From Rhodobiaceae bacterium (GTDB lineage: Bacteria > Pseudomonadota > Alphaproteobacteria > Parvibaculales > Parvibaculaceae): a DNA stretch of 64,000 nt. Position 1 is the first letter of the stretch, and the number at the start of each line of letters is the position of its first letter. Of the stretch, positions 8,942-18,169 are shown piece after piece. The DNA lies in the NCBI GenBank assembly GCA_021404525.1, contig JAAWWE010000009.1, positions 81,507 to 145,506 of the forward strand, read 5' to 3'. Below the pieces are notes generated by a model. The model was not told the origin of the DNA and searched no databases. It saw only the letters and a program-made list of their open reading frames with translations. The translations under genes were made by a program, and so were the position numbers.

Positions 8942-9228
8942 TATTGCTCAAACCCTATCCCAGAGCGCAAACCCACTTCTGTGAAGGAAACTGCGCTGTT
9001 TTGAACTTCATTATCAACAATCAGATCGGCACTCGCTACCACCGGGTGCCCAACCGCCCCTATCTGTAAAATGGGAGCGACGGATTCCGGAGCGACATGC
9101 TCCACCAAAACATCCTGATTTTGCGGATGGTTTTCGCCCTGAACGATCAGTGTCACCGCATCGATAGGACCGCCCGCATAGAGAACGACTCCCAATAAGG
9201 TGAGCATTTTGGCGACAAAAGCAGTCAT
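8941..9228 (-). CDS. Small exported or anchored protein of unknown function
   Basis: A 95-residue protein with an N-terminal hydrophobic segment (MTAFVAKMLTLLGVVLYAGG) that could be a signal peptide or anchor, followed by a polar region rich in Val and Glu (likely beta). The ATG at 9228 has AAGGAAA upstream; a longer version to 9282 is possible but less likely. Its stop codon overlaps the start of the next gene. Not recognised. The three genes 9228-8203 look like one small operon. Confidence 0.55.
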   Translation of the reverse strand: MTAFVAKMLTLLGVVLYAGGPIDAVTLIVQGENHPQNQDVLVEHVAPESVAPILQIGAVGHPVVASADLIVDNEVQNSAVSFTEVGLRSGIGFEQ

Positions 9229-9470
9229 GGATGTGAGTTTCCTTAAGCAACGGAATGACCTGTTTGATGGTCTGCGTCGCAAAGCTCGTACCAGACACCC
9301 GTTTGCCTGAAAGTCTTTGGAAACCTTAGAAAAATCAAAAGGTTGGCTGAAATCCTAGGAACGGTATGCTGCGCCGGGGGGAATGAGCGTTTCAAACCGA
9401 CTGTCTGACAACGCAAAAACTGTCCCAAAACAGGCCAACAACGGCGGCAACAAAGTCAAGATTTGAGAAC

Positions 9471-10226
9471 ATGAGCAACGAATCCGACCAATTTGTAAAA
9501 GAGCGTCCTGCCTGGCTGATCCCAGCCGCAGTCGCTGTGGGGGTAACCCTCTTCTCCGCTTTGTTCGGATATTATTATTTCGGTCCAACGCCTTCGGAGA
9601 TCTTAGGCCTCGACCCGCGGGCGAGTGACAGCAGCGAAAAAGTCGACATGATGATCGGCGACGAACGCTTTCTCATCCCCGCTAATTTCACCCGATATCC
9701 CCTACAACGCGTCGGCGGCACACAGGATGAGATTGACTTACATGCATTGCTGCCGGAACTGGCGCCCTACACAGCTGACCGTCAAGCCGCTTTCGAAAAC
9801 AACAAACAAAACGCCATTGTCGTTCACATTAAGGTTCATCGAGCAGAAGGTCTGATGCCAGCATCAAGGCGCCTCGACGATATCTATGCGCGCCATCTGC
9901 TTAGTCGATCACCCGAAAGCGGTGCAGCAGGGCTTGACCTGTACAGGTTCGCAGATGGCTCTGGCTATAAAGATCAGGAGCTTTATGTCGCCGACCAATC
10001 AGATGGGCAACCACTGCTGCTTTTGTGTTTCAAACATTCTGATGTGATCTTTAGCCCCAACTGCACCCGCACCTTCCACCTGACGGATACAGTTGCGGTA
10101 ACCTATCGTTACAAGCGGGCGCAACTGGAGAACTGGCAATCCACGGACCAATCAATCATCGCGCTGGTTCGAAGCTTCATCACTGAGCCCCTGCCAGACG
10201 AAGAGGCCACAGAAGAGACCGAATAG
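9471..10226 (+). CDS. Single-pass membrane protein of unknown function
   Basis: A 251-residue protein with a short cytoplasmic N-terminus, one transmembrane segment (about residues 15-37, WLIPAAVAVGVTLFSALFGYYYF) and a ~210-residue periplasmic domain ending in an acidic tail (EEATEETE). The soluble part has two cysteines close together (LLCFKHSDVIFSPNCTR), which could form a disulphide. Nothing in it matches a family I recognise. It is convergent with the RND exporter downstream (22 bases apart). The topology is inferred from charge distribution. Confidence 0.7.
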   Translation: MSNESDQFVKERPAWLIPAAVAVGVTLFSALFGYYYFGPTPSEILGLDPRASDSSEKVDMMIGDERFLIPANFTRYPLQRVGGTQDEIDLHALLPELAPYTADRQAAFENNKQNAIVVHIKVHRAEGLMPASRRLDDIYARHLLSRSPESGAAGLDLYRFADGSGYKDQELYVADQSDGQPLLLLCFKHSDVIFSPNCTRTFHLTDTVAVTYRYKRAQLENWQSTDQSIIALVRSFITEPLPDEEATEETE

Positions 10227-10248
10227 GCTGGTTGCAAAGGACTGCGGA

Positions 10249-12603
10249 TCAAGCCTCAGCGGTTTCCTGACTCGCTGTTCTATATTTTGGGAACCGGCGG
10301 TGGAGAACGGCAGCAAGCGCTGGAAGACCGGTAACCGCGCCAATCATGTTCGCGAAGAACATGAAGCTGAGCAGCAGCCCCATATCGGCCTGGAATTTCA
10401 AAGCAGAGAAGACCCAGCTTGCGACACCAAGCGAGAGCGTCAGCCCAGTGAAGATCACAGCCATGCCCGTTTCCTGCATGGCAAGAGTGAAGGCACTGAC
10501 AATTTCTTCACCAGCCTCAAGGTGGAACTGCAGACGCGTGTAAATGTAGAACGCGTAGTCCACGCCGATGCCAACGGCGAGCACCAGTACCGGCAGAGTC
10601 GACACTTTGAGCCCAATTTCCAGCCAGCTCATCAGCCAGTAACCCATGAAGGTCGCGACCAATAGGGGTGCACAACAGCAAATAATTGCGCGCCAGTCGC
10701 GGTACGCCAGCAGCACCAGGAAGATGATGACACCAAAAACATAAAACAGGATCGGCAGCTCTGAGCGTTCAATCACATCATTGGTGGCAGCGATAAGCCC
10801 GACATTACCCGAGGCCAGCCGGAAAGTGTGCTCTGGATATTTCGAACCGTTTTCCGCAATCCAACCATCAGCCGCTGCAATCAGACGATTGATTGTTTCC
10901 GCCCTGTGGTCCTCGGTGAACACAATAACACTCAGGAAGTTGCAATTGCGGTCCGTTAAACCAGAGCTTGGCCCAAAGCTGTTTGTCGTCAAGACAAGCG
11001 TATATCTGTTGCGCGGCAGCTCGCGGAATTTCGGATTGCCCTCCATCCAAACGCTATAGACGGTCTTGGCAGCTTCCGGCAGCGAGACAACAGACCGCAC
11101 GCCCTCCACATTCATCAGATGATAGCCGAACTTTTCAACTGGCTTCATCAACTCCCAACTGATGCACGAGTTCTCAGGTGTTTCCACAAGCGCAACAAAC
11201 GCGTCCAGGTTGACGTTGAAATTTTCAACGATGAAGCGTGAATCCACGTTGAAGCGCGCATCTTCGCGGAGCTCTGCCGCCCCGGCATGCACATCGCCAA
11301 TATTGCGATCCCGGCTTTGATAAACCGCCACCACGAACAGTGAGCCAATCACCACAAGAGTAATGGCTGCTGGCGCTGGACGCGTGATCTGCGCAACACG
11401 CGCCATCAGGCGCACCCTCCGCTCGCGCAGCCGCGCCGCCTTCTCAACATAACCCTTAGGCACGGAGAAGTAGGCCGCTGCCAGAGGCAACATAATCAGA
11501 TTGGAGACGATTTTAAGCGCAACGCCAATTGAGGCGACAATTGCCATCTCCTGGATCATCGGCACTGGGATGAGATAGAGCGTTGCAAAGCCCGCAAGGT
11601 CCGTCACCAGCGCCATTGATCCGGGCACGAGCAACCGAGAGAAAGTGGCGCGTGCCGCCGTATCAGCATCGGCTCCGGCAACAACCTGAGCGGAAATCAG
11701 ATTGATCTGCTGGATGCCGTGGCTCACGCCAATGGCATAGACAAGGAACGGCACCAGGATTGCCAATGGGTCGAGCCCATAGCCCAACAAATCCAGAATC
11801 CCAAACTGCCAGACAACGGAAATCAGTGAAGAGCCGACCGCGAGTGATGTCAGCACGACAGAGCGGCAATAGACGAAAACCGCCGCTGTGGTGAGGAAGA
11901 ACGAGATTACAAAGAAGAAAACGACCCCGCCTGCCCCATCAGCAATATCGCCAATCATCTTGGCAAAGCCGATGATGCGGATATTGATATCCTCACCCTC
12001 ATACTTGTCACGAATGTCGGTCTCAATCCGCTGCGCAAAATCGATATAGTCGAGCTGCTCGCGCGTGATTGGATGAATTTCCTGAAGTTCAAAGCGGATC
12101 AGTGCTGCTGAACTATCATTCGAAAACAGCGTACCTTTAAAGCCCCAACGGTCAGCGTCCTCCTGAATCTTCTCAATTGCCTCCTGATCAATATTGGTTC
12201 GGGTGACATTTGAGGGGATCAGGTTGTAGGCAAGGAAGCCTTCCTCGGTGATTTGAAACACCCGGGTGTTCGGTGTCCACATGGACTTGACCGAGCCACG
12301 AAATACGCCGGGTAAAAAGAAGATGTCGTCTGTGACATCGTAGAGCACCTTCATAAATTCAGGTGTCCAGATATTGCCATCCTTCGCCTCGACAGCGACC
12401 ATGAGAGCATTGCCGCCCGGGAGCTTATCCCGATACTCCAAAAATGTCTCAATGTACGGATGATCGGAGGGCAGCTGTTTAAGGTAGCCAGCATCGGGCC
12501 GGAGCTGAACGGCCTGATAGCCCATCCAGATGGTAAAAGCGCCGAGCGCGATCAAAACGATCGCCTTCAGACGAAACAATATGTTTTCAAGCAGCTTGAC
12601 CAT
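10249..12603 (-). CDS. RND/MMPL-superfamily exporter
   Basis: A 784-residue transporter with the two-fold RND layout: a first transmembrane helix (about residues 10-27), a large periplasmic loop, five or six helices (about 215-395), another single helix (about 410-430) with a second periplasmic loop, then a final cluster (about 610-770). It is shorter than tripartite AcrB-type pumps and fits the MMPL/'predicted exporter' branch, which moves lipids, hopanoids or other hydrophobic compounds. The ATG at 12603 is preferred over 12624 because AGAGGGAT lies just upstream of it. No membrane-fusion protein or outer-membrane factor lies beside it, so it may act alone. Substrate unknown. Confidence 0.88.
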   Translation of the reverse strand: MVKLLENILFRLKAIVLIALGAFTIWMGYQAVQLRPDAGYLKQLPSDHPYIETFLEYRDKLPGGNALMVAVEAKDGNIWTPEFMKVLYDVTDDIFFLPGVFRGSVKSMWTPNTRVFQITEEGFLAYNLIPSNVTRTNIDQEAIEKIQEDADRWGFKGTLFSNDSSAALIRFELQEIHPITREQLDYIDFAQRIETDIRDKYEGEDINIRIIGFAKMIGDIADGAGGVVFFFVISFFLTTAAVFVYCRSVVLTSLAVGSSLISVVWQFGILDLLGYGLDPLAILVPFLVYAIGVSHGIQQINLISAQVVAGADADTAARATFSRLLVPGSMALVTDLAGFATLYLIPVPMIQEMAIVASIGVALKIVSNLIMLPLAAAYFSVPKGYVEKAARLRERRVRLMARVAQITRPAPAAITLVVIGSLFVVAVYQSRDRNIGDVHAGAAELREDARFNVDSRFIVENFNVNLDAFVALVETPENSCISWELMKPVEKFGYHLMNVEGVRSVVSLPEAAKTVYSVWMEGNPKFRELPRNRYTLVLTTNSFGPSSGLTDRNCNFLSVIVFTEDHRAETINRLIAAADGWIAENGSKYPEHTFRLASGNVGLIAATNDVIERSELPILFYVFGVIIFLVLLAYRDWRAIICCCAPLLVATFMGYWLMSWLEIGLKVSTLPVLVLAVGIGVDYAFYIYTRLQFHLEAGEEIVSAFTLAMQETGMAVIFTGLTLSLGVASWVFSALKFQADMGLLLSFMFFANMIGAVTGLPALAAVLHRRFPKYRTASQETAEA

Positions 12604-12708
12604 CTTATCCCTCTCCCGCGGCATGCCCCAGAATACCGCCCACGGTCTTACGACCGTCTAAACATGCCACAGGCGGGTAAACGAAACCCCATCAAGCGCA
12701 AATCGCGA

Positions 12709-12924
12709 TCAGTCCTCAGGCAGGTCAATGTCGAGGATCGCCATATTAAAGGCGTACGACACTTCGCCTTCGTCCTCGTCCTTGAAAACAACGCCAATAA
12801 ACTCTTCGCCAATGCTCACTTCCGCCGAATCATCCTTGTTGGGACGTCCCTGCACGACAATCGTGTCGAGCCGGAAGAGCTTACGAAAGTATGATTCCAA
12901 CCGATTGATTTCCGATTTGTCCAC
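12709..12924 (-). CDS. DUF3126 family protein
   Basis: A 71-residue protein matching DUF3126, a small conserved alphaproteobacterial family of unknown function. The diagnostic segments are the N-terminal LESYFRKLF and the C-terminal block AEVSIGEEFIGVVFKDEDEGE followed by AILDIDLPED, written here in two parts. I chose a GTG start at 12924 (VDKSEINRLESYF) with GGAG eight bases upstream, because the family starts there; the frame is open to 13002 but the extra residues do not look coding. It is a monocistronic minus-strand gene, divergent from the copper chaperone gene. Confidence 0.85.
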   Translation of the reverse strand: MDKSEINRLESYFRKLFRLDTIVVQGRPNKDDSAEVSIGEEFIGVVFKDEDEGEVSYAFNMAILDIDLPED

Positions 12925-13190
12925 GAGGAGTGCTCCGCATTCGATAGGTGACTTAGGGAAGTTTGTGAGTCGTTTTGTAGCGGTTCGCCCCCACTGGCGC
13001 AAATCACCTTGTTTGAGCAGGCTGTCCTACCCCTCAAGGGGGAGACAAACTCGCAACCTGACCCTGCGGCGCTTCGTCCGATTGCCGCAGAACCACCCTC
13101 TGTGAAAGGATACGAAACCCAAAGAGATGGGCTTCCCGGTTCACCGGAAGATGCCCGGACATGCTCAATAATGTGATCGGGAGGGTCCGG

Positions 13191-13727
13191 ATGGAGCATA
13201 GATACGCAACGAAATGGCTTGCCGTAGCGGCAGCCTTGATTACGGTAGGTGCCGTGGCGGCGCTCGCCCGTGCCGCCGAGCCCGAAATCGGCCTCTCAGA
13301 TGCTTGGGCACGTCCCACGCTGGGTGCCGGCCGAACGACAGCCGCCTATGTCACCATCACAAATGTGGGGACCAACGCCGACAGGTTGACCGCTGCGGAT
13401 ACACCTGGCGCGGGATCTGTTGAAATTCACACCGCGGGCATGGAAGAAGGTGTCATGCGGATGCGTCGCCTGGAAGGCCTCGACATCCCAGCCGGTGAAA
13501 CCGTGACCATGGCGCCTGGCGGCTATCACATCATGATTATTGATATTGAAGAGCCCATCAAGGTTGGCACCACTGTTCCGCTGACACTCACATTCGAAAC
13601 ATCGGGAAGCGTCACCATAGACGCCTCTGTTTCCATGTCACCTCCAAGTTCGACGGAGACCGCTCCAATGGGAGGCAGGGAAGAGAGCATGGGTGACCAC
13701 CAGGGCATGATGCATGGTGGCCACTAA
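13191..13727 (+). CDS. PCuAC-type periplasmic copper chaperone
   Basis: A 178-residue exported protein with a signal peptide ending near ALARAAE (residue ~29). The full copper-binding motif of the family, H-x10-M-x21-H-x-M, is present: H80, M91, H113 and M115. PCuAC proteins carry Cu(I) in the periplasm for loading cytochrome c oxidase CuA. The last ~20 residues add a His/Met-rich tail (SMGDHQGMMHGGH), which can bind more Cu(I) or Cu(II) and is found in some family members. ATG 13191 has GGGAGGG just upstream and is preferred over 13161. No Sco or Cox gene is adjacent. It is convergent with the SDR at 13737. Confidence 0.92.
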   Translation: MEHRYATKWLAVAAALITVGAVAALARAAEPEIGLSDAWARPTLGAGRTTAAYVTITNVGTNADRLTAADTPGAGSVEIHTAGMEEGVMRMRRLEGLDIPAGETVTMAPGGYHIMIIDIEEPIKVGTTVPLTLTFETSGSVTIDASVSMSPPSSTETAPMGGREESMGDHQGMMHGGH

Positions 13728-13736
13728 TACGGTCTC

Positions 13737-14528
13737 CTACCGAGCGGTATAGCCGCCATCAACCACCATTTCAGACCCGGTCATAAACGACGACTCGTCT
13801 GACGCAAGGAAAAGGATCGCGTTGGCAATCTCCTTTGGAAAGCCCAACCGTCCGATGGGATGCAGCATGGTGAGGAGCTCGATTGCTTCATTGGCGCTTC
13901 CCATACGCCCAGCAATCACACCTTCTTCGACCACATTGCGCACAAGCGGCGTGTCGATAAAGCCCGGGTGTACTGAATTTACCCGAATGCCATATCCCGC
14001 TTCGGCGCATTCAAGAGCGGCCACTTTCGTCAGCAAACGCACGCCGCCTTTTGCAGCATTGTAGTCAGCAGCATTGGATGTGCCGACCATGCCCATGATC
14101 GAGGAAATATTGATAATCGATCCGCCGCCAGATTGTTTCATTGCGCGGATGCCGTGTTTGCATCCCAGAAAGACACTGTCCAAATCGATGGCAATCGTGT
14201 TCCGCCAGGCATCAAGCTCCAGGTCCTCAATCGGTGCTCCCGGAGGCGCAATACCCGCATTGTTCACGAGAATATCCAGCTGACCAAAACTCTCAACTGC
14301 ATGAGCAGCAACTTTCTCCCACTCATCCTCGCTTGTTACGTTATGCGCCATAAACGTAGCTTTGCCGCCATTGTTCTGGATGGCATCCGCCACAGCTTCG
14401 CCCGCTGATACGTCAATATCCGTGCAAACAACGGAGGCGCCCTCCTCCGCGAGCAATCCAGAGGCTGCAGCCCCAATGCCTTTTGCAGCGCCTGTAACAA
14501 TCGCTACCTTGCCGTTTAGCCGTCCCAT
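13737..14528 (-). CDS. Short-chain dehydrogenase/reductase (SDR)
   Basis: A 263-residue classical SDR. It has the nucleotide-binding TGAAKGIG near residue 13, the NNAG motif, the catalytic Ser (NISSIMG) and Tyr-x3-Lys (YNAAK), and a C-terminal GSEMVVDGGYTAR. An Asp at the end of the second strand (CTDID) suggests NAD(H) preference. The ATG at 14528 has GGGAG about eight bases upstream; a TTG three bases earlier is less likely. Substrate cannot be told from sequence; secondary alcohols, steroids or 3-hydroxyacyl groups are typical. Confidence 0.9.
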   Translation of the reverse strand: MGRLNGKVAIVTGAAKGIGAAASGLLAEEGASVVCTDIDVSAGEAVADAIQNNGGKATFMAHNVTSEDEWEKVAAHAVESFGQLDILVNNAGIAPPGAPIEDLELDAWRNTIAIDLDSVFLGCKHGIRAMKQSGGGSIINISSIMGMVGTSNAADYNAAKGGVRLLTKVAALECAEAGYGIRVNSVHPGFIDTPLVRNVVEEGVIAGRMGSANEAIELLTMLHPIGRLGFPKEIANAILFLASDESSFMTGSEMVVDGGYTAR

Positions 14529-14658
14529 CAATCATCTCCCTGTTTTTATTTGGTCACATAGTGGAAGAAGGAACCGGTCCTAAACAAGGGCAAAAGCGCT
14601 TTCGATTAAATGGCCGCGCTGATATGACGACAGCAGCGCATAACTTGGAGGTTTGGAA

Positions 14659-14946
14659 ATGGCCATCGCCCATATGATCACCTATGAAACAGGTTCCGTG
14701 GACACAATCATCGCTCAGACAGTCGCGTACAAAGAACGCGAACTGGACCGGTCGCCACCCGAAGGGTTTCTAAGCGTCAGCATTTACGCAAATGAAGAAA
14801 CTGACAGTGTGATCTTTCTCACCGAATGGGAAAGTGCCGAACACCTTGCGGAAACAGCGGACCAAGCCCCCTGGGAGGCTGCCCAGGACCTGAATGAGAC
14901 ATTCTCTGATAAAGTGACAGCGACCACGTTTAAAATCATAAGCTGA
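14659..14946 (+). CDS. Small ABM-like (dimeric alpha/beta-barrel) protein
   Basis: A 95-residue protein with the look of an antibiotic-biosynthesis-monooxygenase (ABM) or related dimeric ferredoxin-like fold: strand (MITYETG), helix with KERELDR, then LSVSIYANEETDSVIFLTEW, the typical 'strand-turn-strand-EW' element, then a helix starting AEHLAET. Such proteins can be heme-degrading, quinol monooxygenases or of unknown role; no catalytic residue identifies which. ATG 14659 has GGAGG upstream. It lies 52 bases before the FAD oxidoreductase ATG and may share its transcript. Confidence 0.7.
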   Translation: MAIAHMITYETGSVDTIIAQTVAYKERELDRSPPEGFLSVSIYANEETDSVIFLTEWESAEHLAETADQAPWEAAQDLNETFSDKVTATTFKIIS

Positions 14947-14998
14947 CCCTCAGTCGAACAACTGGCGCCAATTCCCTTTGCCAGCCTATGATGTCTGC

Positions 14999-16315
14999 AT
15001 GACACGCGACGCATTTGCAGGCACCGATCACCCACCCTCCTACTACGCGGCAACAGCCAAGGACGCGCCCGACCTTGGCACGCTTGACGGCGACATCACC
15101 TGCGATGTGTGCATCGTCGGTGCTGGCTATACCGGTCTTTCCGCGGCAATCCATCTAGCCGAGCACGGATATGATGTTGTGGTCCTGGAAGCGGCCCAAG
15201 TCGGCTGGGGTGCCTCCGGGCGCAATGGCGGTCAGCTCGGCACGACACTGCGCAAAAGCCAACCCGAACTCGAAGAAATGTTGGGTCGCGACCATGGCCG
15301 CGCATTGTGGGACTTAGCGCAAGACTCCATCGCAACAGCGAAATCTCTCGTCAATCGGTTCAAGATCGACTGTGACCTCACCCCGGGCATCATGCACACA
15401 GCCTGGAAGAAGGGCGACATGTCGTGGCTCCGTGAAGAAGCCGATCACATGGCAGAGAACTATGGCTATGAGAAGCTACGCGTTATCGAAAAAGACGAAG
15501 TCGGCGACATGGTTGCCACAGACCGTTATTGGGGCGGTGTTCTGGACGAGGAAGCCGCCCACCTCCACCCGCTGAACTACGCACTCGGGCTCGCCCGCGG
15601 CGCCGTCAGCCTTGGCGCGAAAATCTTTGAACGCACCCGCGTAAACGACATCTCAGATGGCACACCGTCGGTCGTATCCACCAACAACGGGGACGTTACT
15701 GCCAAACAGGTGATCCTTGCCTGCAACGGATATTTGGGTGGACTGGAGCGCAAGGTGAACGGCTATATCATGCCGATCAACAATTTCATCATCGCGACAG
15801 AACCACTGGGCGACGATGGGGCCAAAGCACTGATACGAGACAATGTCGCAATCGCCGACAGTAAATTTGTCATCGACTATTATCGGCTCTCAGCTGACGG
15901 TCGTTTACTGTTTGGGGGCGGGGAAAATTATTCCAGTACCTTCCCCAAAGACATTGCAGCTTTTGTGAAGAAGCCCATGCTGCGGGTCTTCCCTCAACTC
16001 AAAGACAAACGTATCGACTATGCCTGGGGTGGAACGCTTGCCATCACCCTCAAACGCATGCCGCACTTCGGTCGTGTCGGGCCCAATCGCTTCTTTGCGC
16101 ACGGCTACTCAGGACAAGGGATCAACGTCGCAACCCTAGGCGGAAAATTACTTGCAGAAGCAGTCGCAGCAGAAGCCGAGGGCAAAGGTTCTCCTGAACG
16201 GTTCAATCTGATGGCTGACATCAAAGCGACCAAATTCCCAGGCGGGACCCTGCTGCGCTATCCCGGCCTGGTCGCGGGCATGCTCTTTTACGCCATGAAA
16301 GACCGACTGCCTTAG
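14999..16315 (+). CDS. FAD-dependent amine oxidoreductase (DAO family, PuuB-like)
   Basis: A 438-residue flavoenzyme of the D-amino-acid-oxidase/glycine-oxidase family. The Rossmann dinucleotide-binding motif is clear (CIVGAGYTGLSAAIHLAEHG, near residue 35) and is followed by the GASGRNGGQ motif that typifies gamma-glutamylputrescine oxidase (PuuB/OrdL) and related enzymes. The C-terminal FAHGYSGQGINVATLGG block closes the FAD site. Likely reaction: oxidative deamination of a (glutamyl)amine with O2 or another acceptor. No putrescine genes (puuA, C, D) are adjacent, so the substrate is not fixed. Start ATG 14999 is chosen over a TTG at 14978; neither has a strong Shine-Dalgarno. Confidence 0.88.
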   Translation: MTRDAFAGTDHPPSYYAATAKDAPDLGTLDGDITCDVCIVGAGYTGLSAAIHLAEHGYDVVVLEAAQVGWGASGRNGGQLGTTLRKSQPELEEMLGRDHGRALWDLAQDSIATAKSLVNRFKIDCDLTPGIMHTAWKKGDMSWLREEADHMAENYGYEKLRVIEKDEVGDMVATDRYWGGVLDEEAAHLHPLNYALGLARGAVSLGAKIFERTRVNDISDGTPSVVSTNNGDVTAKQVILACNGYLGGLERKVNGYIMPINNFIIATEPLGDDGAKALIRDNVAIADSKFVIDYYRLSADGRLLFGGGENYSSTFPKDIAAFVKKPMLRVFPQLKDKRIDYAWGGTLAITLKRMPHFGRVGPNRFFAHGYSGQGINVATLGGKLLAEAVAAEAEGKGSPERFNLMADIKATKFPGGTLLRYPGLVAGMLFYAMKDRLP

Positions 16316-16333
16316 CCGTCGGCCTTCATTCGC

Positions 16334-17161
16334 TTAGATGCCCTCGCCGTCTTTGCCATTCTCTTCAATGATCTGGTTCATCGCGCGGGACGGCTCGTCG
16401 CATCCAGCGCACCCCACAACCTTTGCAGGTACACCCGCAACGGTGCAATTGGCAGGCACATCAGCAAGCACCACGCTTCCAGCGCCAACCCTTGCGCAAT
16501 CACCGATTGTGAGATTGCCCAGGACTTTACAATCAGCGCCAAGAAGCACACCGCGCCCAACTTTCGGATGACGATCACCGGTCTCTTTGCCTGTACCGCC
16601 AAGGTTGACGCCATGTAGCATCGAGACATCATCTCCCACGACAGCCGTCTCGCCGATCACGACGCCGGTCGCATGGTCCATCATGATGGCCTTGCCAAAT
16701 TTCGCCGCAGGATGAATATCAACAGCAAAGAGCTCTGACACACGGCTCTGAATAAAGAGCGCCATCGGTTTGCGGTCCTGTGTCCACAACCAATGGGCAA
16801 TCCGGTGTGCCTGAAGACTGTTGAAGCCCTTGAAGAACAAGAGCGGCTGAAGATAGGAATCACAAGCCGGGTCGCGATCAAAAACGGCTACCGTGTCGGC
16901 ACGGAATGCTTCAATGATTGACGGGTCTGCCTCATAGGCATCTTCGAACACTTCGCGAAGCACCATCGCGCTCACTTCCGCGTTCGCCAGTTTCCGCGCA
17001 AGATGGAAGCTCAACACCTCCGGCAAGGCGTCGTGGTTGAGAACCGTCGCAAAAATGAAACTCGCGAGCACCGGTTCAGCCGCAGCCATGTCGCGGGCTT
17101 CGTTGCGCATGCGATCCCATACGGGATCCACCAGTTTGACGTTCTCGATGGGTTTGGACAT
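16334..17161 (-). CDS. cysE: Serine O-acetyltransferase
   Basis: A 275-residue CysE. It catalyses acetyl-CoA plus L-serine to O-acetylserine, the first step of cysteine synthesis. The N-terminal helical SATase domain (residues ~10-140, with FHLARKL and FKGFNSLQAHRIAHWLW) and the C-terminal left-handed beta-helix (HPAAKFGKAIMMDH, then hexapeptide repeats, with catalytic histidines in HATG and LHGVNLGG) are complete. ATG 17161 has a strong GGAGGAGG upstream, so the frame upstream of it is not translated. No cysK is nearby. Convergent with the FAD oxidoreductase. Cytoplasmic hexamer in the family. Confidence 0.95.
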   Translation of the reverse strand: MSKPIENVKLVDPVWDRMRNEARDMAAAEPVLASFIFATVLNHDALPEVLSFHLARKLANAEVSAMVLREVFEDAYEADPSIIEAFRADTVAVFDRDPACDSYLQPLLFFKGFNSLQAHRIAHWLWTQDRKPMALFIQSRVSELFAVDIHPAAKFGKAIMMDHATGVVIGETAVVGDDVSMLHGVNLGGTGKETGDRHPKVGRGVLLGADCKVLGNLTIGDCARVGAGSVVLADVPANCTVAGVPAKVVGCAGCDEPSRAMNQIIEENGKDGEGI

Positions 17162-17355
17162 GTGTCCTCCTCCTCGGGCCTTACCCTGCCCGGACAGCGT
17201 TTCCAGCGAGCCTAGCACATAGGCGTGAGCGACAGCGAGTTCAACTTGTTTTTCTCAAGCCCCAGCCATTATCACCGGGCGCGGGTGACGGACAGAGAAC
17301 CAATTGCTAGGCTCCAACAATTGCAATTCAGAACTGTTCAAATGTGAGTCGTGCG

Positions 17356-18162
17356 ATGCCCCATCTTCAGACCGCGAGGTTGAAAATTTATTATGAAATC
17401 AAAGGATCGGGCACCCCTCTCCTTTTCATTAGCGGAACCGGCTCAGACCTTAGAAACAAGCCCAATTTTCTGGATGGCCCCGCTCCGTCGCAATTTGAAA
17501 CACTCGCCTACGACCAACGCGGGCTTGGCCAAACCGAGAAGCCGGACCAGCCCTACACAATGGCCGATTATGCAGATGACGCGGTCGCCCTCTTGGATGA
17601 GTTGGGTTGGCAGCAGCCACATGTGATTGGCGTGTCCTTTGGCGGCATGGTGGCGCAGGAGCTGGCACTGCGTCATCCAGACAGGGTTAATCGCCTGGTT
17701 CTTGCCTGCACCTCACCGGGCGGAGAAGGTGGCGCCTCCTACCCACTCCATGAAGTCCAGGACATGGATCCCGTCGAGCACGCAAAATTCATGATCCCCA
17801 TATCCGATACGCGGCGCGATGCAGCCTGGGCGGCGGCGAACCCAAAAGAATTTGAGTTCTTCATCGACTATGCCTCAACCGATGCCTTTGCAGGAGAACC
17901 GGGCCGCGCCATGGGCGCCACAAGACAATTAGAAGCCCGCAAAGGTCACGACACCTGGGATCGATTACCCGAGGTAAGACATCCCACGTTTGTCTGCGGC
18001 GGCGTCTATGACGGCATTGCACTTCCAGCGACACAAGAAAAGCTTGCCGCCCAACTTCCAAACGCGGAACTTGCCATGTTTGACGGCGGGCACCTCTTCA
18101 TGATCCAGGACAAGGAAGCTGTCCCCGCAATGCTGGATTTTCTGAACGCCGACAAGAGCTAG
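17356..18162 (+). CDS. Alpha/beta hydrolase, first gene of the sulfatase operon
   Basis: A 268-residue alpha/beta hydrolase. The nucleophile elbow GVSFGG (Ser), the oxyanion segment FISGTGSD, and the late catalytic His in DGGHLFM are visible; the acid is probably the Asp in GVYDGIALP. The HG-type oxyanion motif reads SGTGS, not HGxxxG. The start may be ATG 17356 or GTG 17344. It ends 7 bases before the sulfatase ATG, so the two are almost certainly co-transcribed with the crotonase and SDR that follow. An esterase, lactonase or C-C hydrolase acting on the same compound as the sulfatase is a reasonable inference. Confidence 0.88.
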   Translation: MPHLQTARLKIYYEIKGSGTPLLFISGTGSDLRNKPNFLDGPAPSQFETLAYDQRGLGQTEKPDQPYTMADYADDAVALLDELGWQQPHVIGVSFGGMVAQELALRHPDRVNRLVLACTSPGGEGGASYPLHEVQDMDPVEHAKFMIPISDTRRDAAWAAANPKEFEFFIDYASTDAFAGEPGRAMGATRQLEARKGHDTWDRLPEVRHPTFVCGGVYDGIALPATQEKLAAQLPNAELAMFDGGHLFMIQDKEAVPAMLDFLNADKS

Positions 18163-18169
18163 GAACACC

